From Variovorax gossypii (GTDB lineage: Bacteria; Pseudomonadota; Gammaproteobacteria; Burkholderiales; Burkholderiaceae_C): a stretch of DNA of 64,000 bases. The stretch lies in NCBI RefSeq assembly GCF_003965815.1, contig NZ_RXOE01000005.1, forward strand, positions 124,001 to 188,000. The letters run 5' to 3'. A program made the translations under genes and the position numbers. Shown here piece after piece: positions 55,877-64,000 of this stretch (its first letter is position 1; each line of letters starts with the position of its first letter). The notes under the pieces are model-generated. The model worked only from the letters and a program-made list of their open reading frames with translations, was not told the origin of the DNA and did no database searches.

Positions 55877-57513
55877 GCGTACGCCTGCGGGAGCGCCGCA
55901 GCCCGCACGGGGCGCGCCAGGCCGGCCATCAGCGCGGGGGCCAGCTGCGTCAGCGTCAGCGGTGCCTGCCATGCCGGCGCACCCGGCTGCAGGTGCGGCT
56001 CCAGGAAAACGCCCTTGAGCCAGGGCGCATCGGACCAGCAGGTGTGGTCGCCGCCCTTGCGGCTTTCCGCGGCAAAGGGCAGGTGCGGCGACTTCAGCAG
56101 GCGCGCAGCCGTCGGTGGCTGCAGGTACCAGGGACTGGTCCATCCATCGGCCAGTTCGAGCACCGGCCCCTCGACCAGCCGGAAGGCGCCCGAAAGCCCG
56201 GGCGGCAGGGCGCCGTCCAGCGCCTCGAGGAGCGCCTGCGTCGTCACGCCCGCCGCGGCCATGCGCGATGGGTGCAGGGCCAACCAGCCGTTCTCCGCAG
56301 GGTGGTAGAACACCATCGAGCGCTGCGTGTCGATCCGGCCGTCGTCGTGCGTCGCGAGCCAGCCCTGCGAGGCGAAGCAGCGGTTGGGCGCCAGATCGTG
56401 GCTCAGCGGCTGCATGCCATGGTCCGAATGCGCGATGAAGCGCCACCCCGGCGCAAGCTGTGCCTGGCAGCCATCGAACAGCTCGAAGAGCCAGCGCGCC
56501 ATCCGCGCCCGGATCGCACCGGCCAGTGCGGGCTGCAGCGTCGCCGTCGCAGGGTCGAGGTGGCGCAGCAGCTGGTGCGACACCAGGTCGATCACCGGGT
56601 AGTAGGCCACCGCGAGTTCCGCGCCGCCCGCGCGCAGGCTCCACAGGATGTCGTCGAGAAAGCTGCGGTGCATCACCTCGAGAAGGTCCAGCAGCAGCAA
56701 CTCGGCCGAACCGTCGCCGCCCTGGTCCACATGCCGACCCAGTGCGCCGCTCGCATGCAGCTTCGCCGGGTTGCCCACGCTGCAGGCGCGATGGCGCAAC
56801 GCCAGCCGGCGCAGCGCGGCGTCGCGGCCATGCACGAACACCGGCTGGAAGCCCAGGAAGCACAGCCGCGGCTGGCCTTCCACGCGCTGGGCGTGCACCG
56901 CGACCGCGCGGTTGGTGTCGCCGGCGAGCGCCGCCGGCAGGGCAGGGGACAGCGCAATGTGGCAGGTCCCGCCGAAAGGCACGCGCAGGTCGCCGCCCGT
57001 CGGCAAGCCACGAAGCACCATGGCGCCATCGTCGGTGGATACCGACAGCGGACAATGCAGTTGCAGCGCCGGCACCGACAGCACGTCGCCAGGTGCCAGC
57101 ACCGCGGGCGGGCTCACCAGGCGCGCATAGACCTCGGTGTGCGACAGCAGCGCACCCGCAAGCCGCGGCGGCTGCACGAAGGGCACGGCGCTGGTGCGCA
57201 CGCGCCCGCCCGCCGCGGCCCAGCGGTCCCACACCATCGGCTCATCACGCGGCCAGCGCGAGAAGGCGTCGGCCACGCCCAGCGGATCCGCCGCCTCGGC
57301 ATCGGGGATTTCATAGCCCGTGAGGCCGTGCGCAGTGGCATCCAGCCCGCTCCAGATGCTGAAGAGCGACGGCGGCGTCTGGCAGTTGGGCGACAGCGGC
57401 TCCAGCGGCAGCGCGCAATCCACGCGCAGCGGCAGCATCGGCGCGAGCTGCTGCCACAGCGTGTGCGACAGGCCGTCCACCAGCAGCCACAGCAGCCCCT
57501 TCGCGAGGGTCAT
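55867..57513 (-). CDS. alkaline-phosphatase-superfamily phosphodiesterase
   Basis: This encodes 548 residues from ATG 57513. The metal-binding pattern of nucleotide pyrophosphatases/phosphodiesterases is present: LLWLLVDGLS (first Asp), CQTPPSLFSIWSG (nucleophile Thr/Ser), HGLTGYE, YPVIDLVSHQ and HSDHGM. The usual signal peptide is missing, so it is cytoplasmic. Substrate is unknown; a nucleotide or phosphosugar diester would suit the neighbours. It overlaps the upstream kinase-like gene by ATGA. Confidence 0.85.
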   Translation of the reverse strand: MTLAKGLLWLLVDGLSHTLWQQLAPMLPLRVDCALPLEPLSPNCQTPPSLFSIWSGLDATAHGLTGYEIPDAEAADPLGVADAFSRWPRDEPMVWDRWAAAGGRVRTSAVPFVQPPRLAGALLSHTEVYARLVSPPAVLAPGDVLSVPALQLHCPLSVSTDDGAMVLRGLPTGGDLRVPFGGTCHIALSPALPAALAGDTNRAVAVHAQRVEGQPRLCFLGFQPVFVHGRDAALRRLALRHRACSVGNPAKLHASGALGRHVDQGGDGSAELLLLDLLEVMHRSFLDDILWSLRAGGAELAVAYYPVIDLVSHQLLRHLDPATATLQPALAGAIRARMARWLFELFDGCQAQLAPGWRFIAHSDHGMQPLSHDLAPNRCFASQGWLATHDDGRIDTQRSMVFYHPAENGWLALHPSRMAAAGVTTQALLEALDGALPPGLSGAFRLVEGPVLELADGWTSPWYLQPPTAARLLKSPHLPFAAESRKGGDHTCWSDAPWLKGVFLEPHLQPGAPAWQAPLTLTQLAPALMAGLARPVRAAALPQAYAWH

Positions 57514-58136
57514 GCCACGGCCTCGGCATCCGCGTCGGCACGCTGGCCCGCGAGCAGCAGCCGGCACAGGCCGTCCACCTGGGCCTGCAGCGCGGCCAGG
57601 CTGCCGTTGTTGGTGAGGACGTAGTCCGCCTCGATGCGCGCCATCTGCAGGTCGAGCGGGCTGTCCTTCACGACGCTGAGATCGTTGCGCTCGGCCAGCC
57701 GCTGCGCGCGAACCTCCGCGCGCGCAGCCACCTTGACCACCACGAAGCCTGCCTCGCGCAGCGCGGGCCAGTCGATGCGGTCGTCGCGCAGGTCGTCGTT
57801 GATCACCACGTCTGCGCGCGACGCCGCCAGCCGCCGCAGGAAGCCGTCGGCGAGCGCGCGTGCATGGATCGCCCGCAGGTGCGTCGCCACGCTTTCCAGC
57901 AGCTTCTGGTCCTGCGTCTCTGGGGTCAGGGCGATGCCGGCCTCCGCATAGAACATCGCCTGGATGCGGTACAGCGGCTCGGCCAGTTTCACGACCTCGA
58001 CCGAATGCCCGCGCGCGAGCAGCCACTCGCGGATCAGCTGCGCGGTCGTGCTCTTGCCCGAGCCGCTGGGCGCCACCAGGCACAGGCAGAGTCCCGGATG
58101 CGATGCAGGCGCTTGCGGCGCGATGGGGTTCGCCAT
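57510..58136 (-). CDS. P-loop kinase, dNMP-kinase-like
   Basis: This encodes 208 residues. Walker A is LVAPSGSGKSTTAQLI. Downstream are VVINDDLRDDRIDW (acidic Walker B-like), ARAEVRAQRLAERND and a C-terminal NNGSLAALQAQVDGL, the arrangement of deoxynucleoside monophosphate kinases and of AAA_28/dephospho-CoA-kinase-like P-loop proteins. It likely phosphorylates a nucleotide or related small molecule. It lies 27 bp after the HprK-like gene. Confidence 0.75.
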   Translation of the reverse strand: MANPIAPQAPASHPGLCLCLVAPSGSGKSTTAQLIREWLLARGHSVEVVKLAEPLYRIQAMFYAEAGIALTPETQDQKLLESVATHLRAIHARALADGFLRRLAASRADVVINDDLRDDRIDWPALREAGFVVVKVAARAEVRAQRLAERNDLSVVKDSPLDLQMARIEADYVLTNNGSLAALQAQVDGLCRLLLAGQRADADAEAVA

Positions 58137-58163
58137 GGTTGTGCGTCCTTGCGTGCGTGTTCT

Positions 58164-59213
58164 TCAGGCGTGCACCAGCGCCGAGCGGCCCGGCGTGCTG
58201 ATCCAGGGCAGCGTGCCCAGCGCGGCGGCCACGGGGGCGGCCACGCGCCGCTGCATCGCTTGGTCGGCCGGCGGCATGCCGTGCCAGGTGGACGTGACGA
58301 AGGTGTGCGGCCACTCGAAGATGCGCGGGTCGCGCAGCAGGTCGTCGATGTCCTCGCCGCGCAGCGCCCGGGGGCTCAGCGCCCGGTCCACCGCGACCTC
58401 GGGCAGCACGATGCGCTCGAGCCGGCCGCTGCCCACCGGGCTGCGGCCGACGGCACCGGCAAAGGCCTCGGGCGTGAGCAGGATCTTGTCGGAGTCGGCG
58501 CGCGCCGGATCCAGCGCGGCGTCGGCCTGGCCGCCGAGCCGCTCGATCAGGGCTGGGTGCTGCCGCAGGGAGCCGAGGCCGATGTGCGGGTAGTCGGGCC
58601 AGCCGCGCGCGCGCAGCCGGCCGTCCACCACGTCCAGCAGCAGCTTGTCGCCCGAGAAATAGCGATGGCCGTGGCCGAGCACGAGATCCAGCATGGTGGT
58701 GGTCTTGCCCGCCCCCTTGACGCCCGCGATGGCGATGACGCCTCCCGTCTTCTCGTCGAGCACGGCCGAGCTGTGCAGGATCGCCGTTCCCTTGGCCTGT
58801 TCGACCAGCAGGCCGAAGTAGCGCACGAGCTCGATCAGGTGGATGAACGCCGTCGCCTCGTCGCCATAGAACGCGACCTCGCGGCGCGCAACGCTGTAGC
58901 GGTAGCCCACGCCCGTGTGCGCGTCCCACGCGAGCTGGGTGCCATCGTCGAGCGCGCCGCGCAGCACCTTGAGCGTGAAGCCCACCGCATAGGTCTCGCG
59001 GATCGTCATCGGCGCGGTGCAGCGGGCACGCCATTCGGGCAGGAAACCGTCCACCGCGTGCAGATCGACGCAAAGGTCCGCCTCACCATCGCCCGCACCG
59101 GCCCAGAGGTAGGGCGCGAGGAAGGTCCGCAGGCGAACCGCCAGCGGTTTCGAGGTCTCCTGCGCGCGCAGGCGCAGGCTGAACACGGTGTTGGTCAAGA
59201 GGTTGTCCGTCAT
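58164..59213 (-). CDS. HprK-like P-loop protein
   Basis: This encodes 349 residues. The core is LHSSAVLDEKTGGVIAIAGV-KGAGKTTT with Walker A at 164-171, preceded by the HSSAV strand and followed by YFSGDKLLLDVVDGRL, which are the features of HPr kinase/phosphatase-related proteins. The N-terminal 150 residues are a separate unknown domain. There is no PTS gene nearby, so its target is not HPr. Stand-alone HprK-like proteins occur in natural-product and peptide-modification loci. It overlaps the next upstream gene by ATGA. Confidence 0.78.
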   Translation of the reverse strand: MTDNLLTNTVFSLRLRAQETSKPLAVRLRTFLAPYLWAGAGDGEADLCVDLHAVDGFLPEWRARCTAPMTIRETYAVGFTLKVLRGALDDGTQLAWDAHTGVGYRYSVARREVAFYGDEATAFIHLIELVRYFGLLVEQAKGTAILHSSAVLDEKTGGVIAIAGVKGAGKTTTMLDLVLGHGHRYFSGDKLLLDVVDGRLRARGWPDYPHIGLGSLRQHPALIERLGGQADAALDPARADSDKILLTPEAFAGAVGRSPVGSGRLERIVLPEVAVDRALSPRALRGEDIDDLLRDPRIFEWPHTFVTSTWHGMPPADQAMQRRVAAPVAAALGTLPWISTPGRSALVHA

Positions 59214-60334
59214 GGGCGGGGGCTTCCTTCGGCAATGCGTTCGTACAGATGGGCGAGGCCCTCGGCGGCGGGGCGGGCGTCGAGCCCCAGCGGCCGGAGA
59301 AACTCAAGGACCTTGTCGCGCAGCGCGGCCTGCTCCTGGGCGACCAGCGAGGCGCTGCCGTCGCCGCGCGTGCGCAGGTAGCCGATCGAGCACAGGAAGA
59401 TCGGCGTCGCGGCCTGCGCGCAGGAAAATGCCACGCTGAAGAGATTGCCCGTCTCGAGGGATTCGCAGCCCGTGCTGGCGCGCGTGTGGCGCCACCGTGC
59501 CACCGGCCGCAGCGGCAGGTCGAAGTGCTGCGCCAGGTCGACCTCGACGGCTGTGCCGTGGACCTGGTCGGGATGGCGCTCCTGCGTCCACGGCGCAGCG
59601 GCGTCGCGCCGCAGCACCGCGCTGAACTCGGCCAGCGGCTCCAGCACCGTCGAGCGGCGCTTGCGGCTGAAGAGCGCGGCATTGGCCCATCCGCTGCGCC
59701 CTTCCAGGTGGGGCAGGACGCGGCACAGGACGTTGTCGTGGTCGCCGTGCTGCAGCTCGTCACCGATCTGCGCGACGAAGGGGGAACCTGCATCGGCGTC
59801 GAGCGCATCGAGCCAGGCGTCGCCGAGCGCCAGCACGTCCGGCACCGCCGTCGTGTCCAGGGTCAGGTGCAGCTCCCGCGGCTCGGCGTGCACGGCATAG
59901 TGGCATTCGTAGTTGTTGGTCTGCAGGTGGTTGGCCTGGAAGGCCTGCCAGAGCTGCTCGTACAGCAGGGGCGGCGCAAAAGGCTGCACGGGCACCGGCG
60001 GCGCGATGAAGTGCGCCACGTGGCGGTCCGCGCGATCGACCAGGTGCCTGATGTGCATCAACCCGCCGTCGAGCTCCACGTGGGCCAGGGGGACCCAGTC
60101 GGGATCGACGTTGTGGCCCGTCGCTGCAGCGACGGTGCCGGAAACCGGCTGCCATGTCGCATCCACGCAATGCGCGACGAGCGCATGCGCGCCGCGGCAG
60201 TCCGCCTGCGCCGCCCGCGCGCCCCATCGGGTGGGCACGCGCTGCACGCGCAGCCGCCGGGCCGCCTCGGGCGAGGGTTCCGCATGGCGCAGCCGCCAGT
60301 TGCCGAACACGATCATCGATGTGCGGCTGCTCAT
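59210..60334 (-). CDS. unknown protein, paralogue of the CYTH-like neighbour
   Basis: This encodes 374 residues. Its C-terminal third (CESLETGNLFSVAFSCAQ, then CSIGYLRTRGDG) matches the end of the next protein (ESLATGNIFGIYMDVCR, then CEVEYCRTRSFG), and SRKRRSTVLEPL corresponds to VKRKWFIENSEV. The two are therefore related, probably by duplication. The N-terminal half is distinct (PLAHVELDGGLMHIRHLVDR). The ExExK element of CYTH enzymes is not seen here, so it may be a non-catalytic partner. It overlaps both neighbours by 4 bp. Confidence 0.7.
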   Translation of the reverse strand: MSSRTSMIVFGNWRLRHAEPSPEAARRLRVQRVPTRWGARAAQADCRGAHALVAHCVDATWQPVSGTVAAATGHNVDPDWVPLAHVELDGGLMHIRHLVDRADRHVAHFIAPPVPVQPFAPPLLYEQLWQAFQANHLQTNNYECHYAVHAEPRELHLTLDTTAVPDVLALGDAWLDALDADAGSPFVAQIGDELQHGDHDNVLCRVLPHLEGRSGWANAALFSRKRRSTVLEPLAEFSAVLRRDAAAPWTQERHPDQVHGTAVEVDLAQHFDLPLRPVARWRHTRASTGCESLETGNLFSVAFSCAQAATPIFLCSIGYLRTRGDGSASLVAQEQAALRDKVLEFLRPLGLDARPAAEGLAHLYERIAEGSPRP

Positions 60335-61551
60335 GCGGCTCTCCGCTCGGCGGTTCGGGCCCGGCGGGCATCCGCGACCTCGCGCACGAAGTCGAGCTTG
60401 GAGTACAGGTCCTGCTGGTGCGCCTGCCCCCAGCGCGCGAGCGACTCGCCCACGAAGCCCGAGATCGCATCGAAGTCCTGCTCCAGCGAACGCAGTTCGC
60501 CGAAGCTGCGCGTGCGGCAGTACTCGACCTCGCACTGCGAGAAGACGTGTGCATCGTCGAGCGTGCGGCACACGTCCATGTAGATGCCGAAGATGTTGCC
60601 GGTGGCCAGCGATTCGAACTGCGCGTCGAAGCGCTTGCGCCGGTACGACGGCAGCCGCCGCGTGGCCTCGGGCGTCAGCGTTCGCAGGTGCGCCTCGATG
60701 TCGCCCATGTCCAGTGCCAGGTTGCCCCAGAGCGATTCGCGGCGTACTTCGCTGTTCTCGATGAACCACTTGCGCTTGACGGTCATGCGGCCGTCCGCCT
60801 GCGGGATGTAGGCGACGTAGCCGCTCTCCGCATTCGCGCCGAGCACCTCGAAGATGTGCTGCTCGTAGTCCCAGACCTGGATCTCTCGGTCGATCTCGGG
60901 CACGAAATCGGGCAGCGCGCCGTCGGCGATGGCGTCGTGGAATGCCATCAGCAGCCGCCAGGTGTCGGGAATGTCCCGGAACGTGAACTTGCGCTCCATC
61001 TCCAGGTCGGGCCGCCACTTGGTGTACCAGCACTCGTCGCCGAGCGCGGGGCGCAGCGCGGCGAGCATTGGGGCATGGCTCGCGAGCAGGTCCTCGAAGT
61101 GCTGCCAGGCCAGCGGCGCGTCGGGTGCCGCCTCGTCGCGGTAGCGCAGGAAGAGGCTGCCGAGCTCGCCCTGCTGGACGAAATGATGGAAGGCGAGCGC
61201 ATCGCCTTCGCGGATGGCGACAATGGCCGGCGCGAGGCGCGGCGCGAGCCCCGCGCCGGCCTCGAGCGCAGGCGCGAGTTCGGGGTGGCGCTCGCACAGC
61301 CAGGCGCTGAAGCGGCGGCTGGCCGCGCGCTGCGTCGCGCTGAAGCTGCGGTATTCGAAGGCGGGCGAATCCGGCGGCACCGCGTGGCGACTTCCGTCGG
61401 GCAGCCAGACGGCCTGCAGCCGCAGGTCGCCGCCTCGCACGTAGAAGCTGTTCGCGCCCCTGCGCAGGCCGCTGCCGAAGCACGCGAGGAGGGCCACGGG
61501 ACGCCGCGGCGCGGCGTTGGCATGCACCAGGAAATAGACGGATTCGGTCAC
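60331..61551 (-). CDS. CYTH-like triphosphate-tunnel protein
   Basis: This encodes 406 residues from a GTG start at 61551 overlapping the upstream stop (GTGA). Residues 184-188 are EMERK, fitting the ExExK signature of CYTH/triphosphate tunnel enzymes, followed by basic and acidic strand residues (EIDREIQVW, MTVKRKWF, RRKRFDAQFESL) as in that fold. CYTH enzymes handle triphosphates such as thiamine triphosphate, polyphosphate or ATP to cAMP. The first 180 residues are an additional unknown domain. The CYTH call comes from motif reading only. Confidence 0.6.
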   Translation of the reverse strand: MTESVYFLVHANAAPRRPVALLACFGSGLRRGANSFYVRGGDLRLQAVWLPDGSRHAVPPDSPAFEYRSFSATQRAASRRFSAWLCERHPELAPALEAGAGLAPRLAPAIVAIREGDALAFHHFVQQGELGSLFLRYRDEAAPDAPLAWQHFEDLLASHAPMLAALRPALGDECWYTKWRPDLEMERKFTFRDIPDTWRLLMAFHDAIADGALPDFVPEIDREIQVWDYEQHIFEVLGANAESGYVAYIPQADGRMTVKRKWFIENSEVRRESLWGNLALDMGDIEAHLRTLTPEATRRLPSYRRKRFDAQFESLATGNIFGIYMDVCRTLDDAHVFSQCEVEYCRTRSFGELRSLEQDFDAISGFVGESLARWGQAHQQDLYSKLDFVREVADARRARTAERRAA

Positions 61552-63491
61552 GCCGTCTCCCGGCTGCCGTGCACCGCGTGTGCCGCGCTTGCCGCGCGCG
61601 CCTCGATCGTCAGGCTGGCGCCCTCGAGCCCGCGTGCGTGGAGCTCGCGCGAAGCGACCGCCGGGACCTGGCTCTCGCGCAGCAGGATGGCGAGGTGGCA
61701 CAGCATCGAGGCCTGCTCGAACACGAAGCCCGAGACGTAGGGAATGAGCGCCGCGAGCGCGGCATAAGGACGCGGCGTCACCACGATCATCGAGCCGCCG
61801 CCCGCACGTGCGCGTTCGGCCAGGCGGGCGATGGCGGGACCCAGGCTCTCCGGGCTCGGCATGTGGCTGATCGACACGGTCGCCGCGATGCTGATGTCCT
61901 CCAGCTGCCGGTCGGCCGGGACCACCAGCACCGCGCCATGCGCGAAGCCGGGGGAGATCGTGCGCCGTCCCTCCTCCTCGTGGTGCCCCTCGCCTCCTTG
62001 CGCGATGTGCAGGCTCTTGATCGGCGAGAAATCGATCAGCCTCAGCCGGCCGCCGCTCGCGACCCATTCCAGCTGGACCGGTCCGAAGCGTTCCACCGCC
62101 GCATGGGTGGCGCGGTGGAGCTGCTCGCGCTCGCGCGCGCCGAACGGTGCGGCCACGGTGGGCTGCGCATCGCTCACCCGCGCCTCGTCGTCGATGAAGA
62201 AGGTGTGCGTAAGCGCCGATCCGCGGTTGATCGCCAGCAGGCCGTCGGTGGAGCACTCGCACAGCACGCCGCCCTCCGCGGTGGGCTGGGTGATCAGTCC
62301 CCAGTCGCCGCGCACGTAGTCGCGGATCACGAAGGTCGATGCCTTCGCGCCCAGCACCTGTCGCAGGCGGGCAGCCAGCTCACCGGTCGGCAGCACCTGC
62401 TGGCGCAGGCCGTCCGAGAAGTCGAGCACCACGCTGTCCTCGCCGAAACGCGCGCACAGCGCCTGCATGCGCGAGGCATCGGCGAAGCCGCCCGCATTGC
62501 CGCGCACCAGCAGCGCCGTACCCGGTGCCACGCCGTGCGCATGCGCGAGCAGCGCGAGCGGCCGGCGCTTGGAGCGGAAGTAGTTCGCGAAACCCGGCAG
62601 CGGCCGGAACGCGCCGATGTCCTCGTCGGGTGCGAGGTAGAGGTCGGTCCACTCGGCATGGTCCGAGGCGTCCTGCGCCGTGTTCAGCGAGGTGATGGGG
62701 CGCCCCTGCAGCACCCACACCTGCTCGCCGTCGAAGGCCCATTCGACGTCCACAGCCGTGCCGAGCTGGCCCTCGACCGTGCGCACCACGGCCGCCAGCG
62801 CCACCAGCATCTCCTGCTCGTCGCGCAAAGGGGCGTCCCCGGCCAGGCCAGCCTCGCTCCAGCGCACCGACTGCGGGGCCGCGGCGCCGGACACCAGCGC
62901 GTCGCCCAGGCCCTGCACGGCCTCGATCAGCATCTCGGGCCGCCCGTCGATCGGGTCGTGGCTGAAGGCCACGCCGGCCCAGCGCGCAGCGACCATGCGC
63001 TGCACGATCACCGTCATCTCCAGCGGCGCGTCGAGCAGGCCGCAGCGCAGCCGTTCGATGGCCGCGCGGCGCGAGAAGGCCGACCGCCACACCTGCGAGA
63101 CCGCGGCCTTCAGTGCCGCCAGGCCCTCGACCTGCAGCACCGAGTCGAAGATGCCGGCGAAGCTGTGCGCCGCGCCGTCCTCGATGCCGCCGGAGGAGCG
63201 CACCGCCAGTGCGTCCTTGGGCGACAGACCTGCCCCGGTGAAGAGCGCCGCCAGGCGGACGTCTGCATCGTCGACCCATCGCGGGGTGGCCACCGCATCG
63301 AGCCGGTCGAGATCACGGTCCAGGAAGGCACCCGCGGTGAGACGGATGCCAGCGAACACTTCCTGCGCCTCGTCGCGCATGGCGCGATGGTTGCTCCAGA
63401 GCGAAGCCAGCAGTATGTCGTCGAGCGCGAAGAGGGCGGGCACGGGCACGGCATGCGACAGGGCGACGAGCGTGCGGTACTTGGAAGACAT
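61548..63491 (-). CDS. PEP-synthase/PPDK-like protein
   Basis: This encodes 647 residues. The N-terminal ATP-grasp (PPDK N) domain is clear: LAVRSSGGIEDGAAHSFAGI, VQRMVAARWAGVAFSHDP, VDVEWAFDGEQVWVLQGRP. A C-terminal swivelling domain ends FEQASMLCHLAILLRESQVP, where the phosphohistidine motif of the family (SHAAIxARE) becomes CHLAILLRE, keeping the His. The PEP-binding TIM barrel of true PEP synthase is missing, so it resembles rifampin-phosphotransferase-type or phosphotransfer modules that activate ATP for another acceptor. Overlaps the next gene by 4 bp. Confidence 0.82.
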   Translation of the reverse strand: MSSKYRTLVALSHAVPVPALFALDDILLASLWSNHRAMRDEAQEVFAGIRLTAGAFLDRDLDRLDAVATPRWVDDADVRLAALFTGAGLSPKDALAVRSSGGIEDGAAHSFAGIFDSVLQVEGLAALKAAVSQVWRSAFSRRAAIERLRCGLLDAPLEMTVIVQRMVAARWAGVAFSHDPIDGRPEMLIEAVQGLGDALVSGAAAPQSVRWSEAGLAGDAPLRDEQEMLVALAAVVRTVEGQLGTAVDVEWAFDGEQVWVLQGRPITSLNTAQDASDHAEWTDLYLAPDEDIGAFRPLPGFANYFRSKRRPLALLAHAHGVAPGTALLVRGNAGGFADASRMQALCARFGEDSVVLDFSDGLRQQVLPTGELAARLRQVLGAKASTFVIRDYVRGDWGLITQPTAEGGVLCECSTDGLLAINRGSALTHTFFIDDEARVSDAQPTVAAPFGAREREQLHRATHAAVERFGPVQLEWVASGGRLRLIDFSPIKSLHIAQGGEGHHEEEGRRTISPGFAHGAVLVVPADRQLEDISIAATVSISHMPSPESLGPAIARLAERARAGGGSMIVVTPRPYAALAALIPYVSGFVFEQASMLCHLAILLRESQVPAVASRELHARGLEGASLTIEARAASAAHAVHGSRETA

Positions 63492-63506
63492 GGCGGGCGC
63501 TCCCTC

Positions 63507-64000
63507 TCAGGCATCGTCCAGCTCGGCGGCGCGGGCGTCGACGACTTCGAGCGGGTGCACGATCGGGGGCGCCGCGACCGGCGCCGGCATCGCCTTCTTC
63601 TGGTAGTCCATGAAGATGCGCGAGGCATAGGCCTCGGTCGCGCCCTGGTACTTGCCGTCGTAGAGGTCGATGTCGCCCTGCACCTTCCAGAACATCATCT
63701 GCCCGATGTCCATGCCGGCATAGACGCGGATGCGGTTGATGGCCAGCAGCTGGATGGTCCACTTGCCCACGAAGCCGATGTCGCCGAGCGAGGCCGAGAG
63801 GTTGATGAACATGCCCAGCCGCGCGATCGACGAACGCGCCGCATAGGTCGGCACGAACTTCGTGCTGCCCATGGTCTCCATCGTCGTCGCGAGGTACAGC
63901 CGCATCGGCTCCAGCACGAAGCCCTCGGGGCCGATGTGGATGTCCTCGGTGGGCTTCTCCTCCTTGATGTCGATCACCCCCTCCTGGTACACCTTCATGC
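63507..64000 (-). CDS. dcd: dCTP deaminase family protein, 5' end outside window
   Basis: The minus-strand frame runs off the right edge, so only about 163 C-terminal residues are present; the ATG at 63998 is unlikely to be the start. Family motifs are seen: GPEGFVLEPMRLYLATTMET, the TYAARSSIARLGMFI block (RSSxARxG, trimer and active-site Ser/Arg), and GDIGFVGKWTIQLLAIN. A true Dcd has a catalytic Glu in the strand reading LEIxN; here that strand is IQLLAIN, with Gln-Leu in place, so activity is uncertain. The end has a ~30-residue proline-rich tail. The partner genes are 15 bp away. Confidence 0.8.
   Translation of the reverse strand, partial: MKVYQEGVIDIKEEKPTEDIHIGPEGFVLEPMRLYLATTMETMGSTKFVPTYAARSSIARLGMFINLSASLGDIGFVGKWTIQLLAINRIRVYAGMDIGQMMFWKVQGDIDLYDGKYQGATEAYASRIFMDYQKKAMPAPVAAPPIVHPLEVVDARAAELDDA

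Overview
The window is GC-rich DNA that reads as Betaproteobacteria, order Burkholderiales, most likely Comamonadaceae (Variovorax-like). The gene families support this: a Bug/TctC receptor, NodT-MacAB efflux, a RelBE pair, an AprA-like flavoprotein with a taurine/nitrate-type ABC transporter, a PvdE-like exporter and OmpR/BaeR-type regulation. No rRNA or tRNA gene is visible. A Rep_3-type replication initiator with upstream iterons, next to parA and parB genes separated by an array of palindromes, shows that the window carries the replication and partition locus of a secondary replicon (large plasmid, megaplasmid or chromid). The species and the type of replicon are inferences.

Layout. 1-6.7 kb: 3' part of a large Rhs toxin gene, followed by small membrane or secreted proteins and a HExxH metallopeptidase-like protein. 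6.7-8.9 kb: a minus-strand group with a prephenate-dehydratase-like protein, a chorismate mutase of the 4-amino-4-deoxychorismate mutase type and a Bug receptor. 9.2-11.3 kb: a tyrosine recombinase translationally coupled to a small gene. 12.3-17.5 kb: parB, a palindrome array, parA, iterons and rep. 18.1-25.5 kb: a GntR regulator and an operon of an AprA-like flavoprotein, a ferredoxin, an ABC importer, a HEAT-repeat protein and a DUF971 protein. 25.5-33.3 kb: mixed genes, including an exported M20 amidohydrolase, an exported prephenate dehydratase, an orphan PilQ secretin, a PagP-like barrel and a decayed PepSY gene. 34.1-38.3 kb: a lipid A aminosugar-type locus (ArnT-like, ArnC-like and ChbG/NaxD-like). 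38.4-43.0 kb: a MacA-MacB-NodT efflux operon. 43.4-47.4 kb: a second tyrosine recombinase, a YkgJ protein, RelB with a broken RelE, an IS3 remnant and an XRE protein. 47.7-52.9 kb: a two-component system divergent from a PvdE-like exporter and a Leu/Ile/Val-type binding protein. 53.1-64.0 kb: a compact ten-gene minus-strand operon that runs off the right end.

How the genes work together. The rep/par block maintains the replicon. The 18-25 kb operon looks like uptake plus a redox step on a small, probably sulfur- or nitrogen-containing, compound. The 34-38 kb genes resemble the Francisella FlmF2/NaxD/FlmK and Bordetella Lgm pathways, which put an unacetylated hexosamine on lipid A. The 53-64 kb operon combines a dCTP-deaminase family protein, a PEP-synthase-like protein, two related proteins (one with a CYTH-type ExExK motif), an HprK-like P-loop protein, a dNMP-kinase-like protein, an alkaline-phosphatase-superfamily enzyme, a HAD phosphatase, a group IV decarboxylase and a GNAT-like protein. 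I know no described pathway with this composition, and it is the strongest candidate here for an undescribed system.
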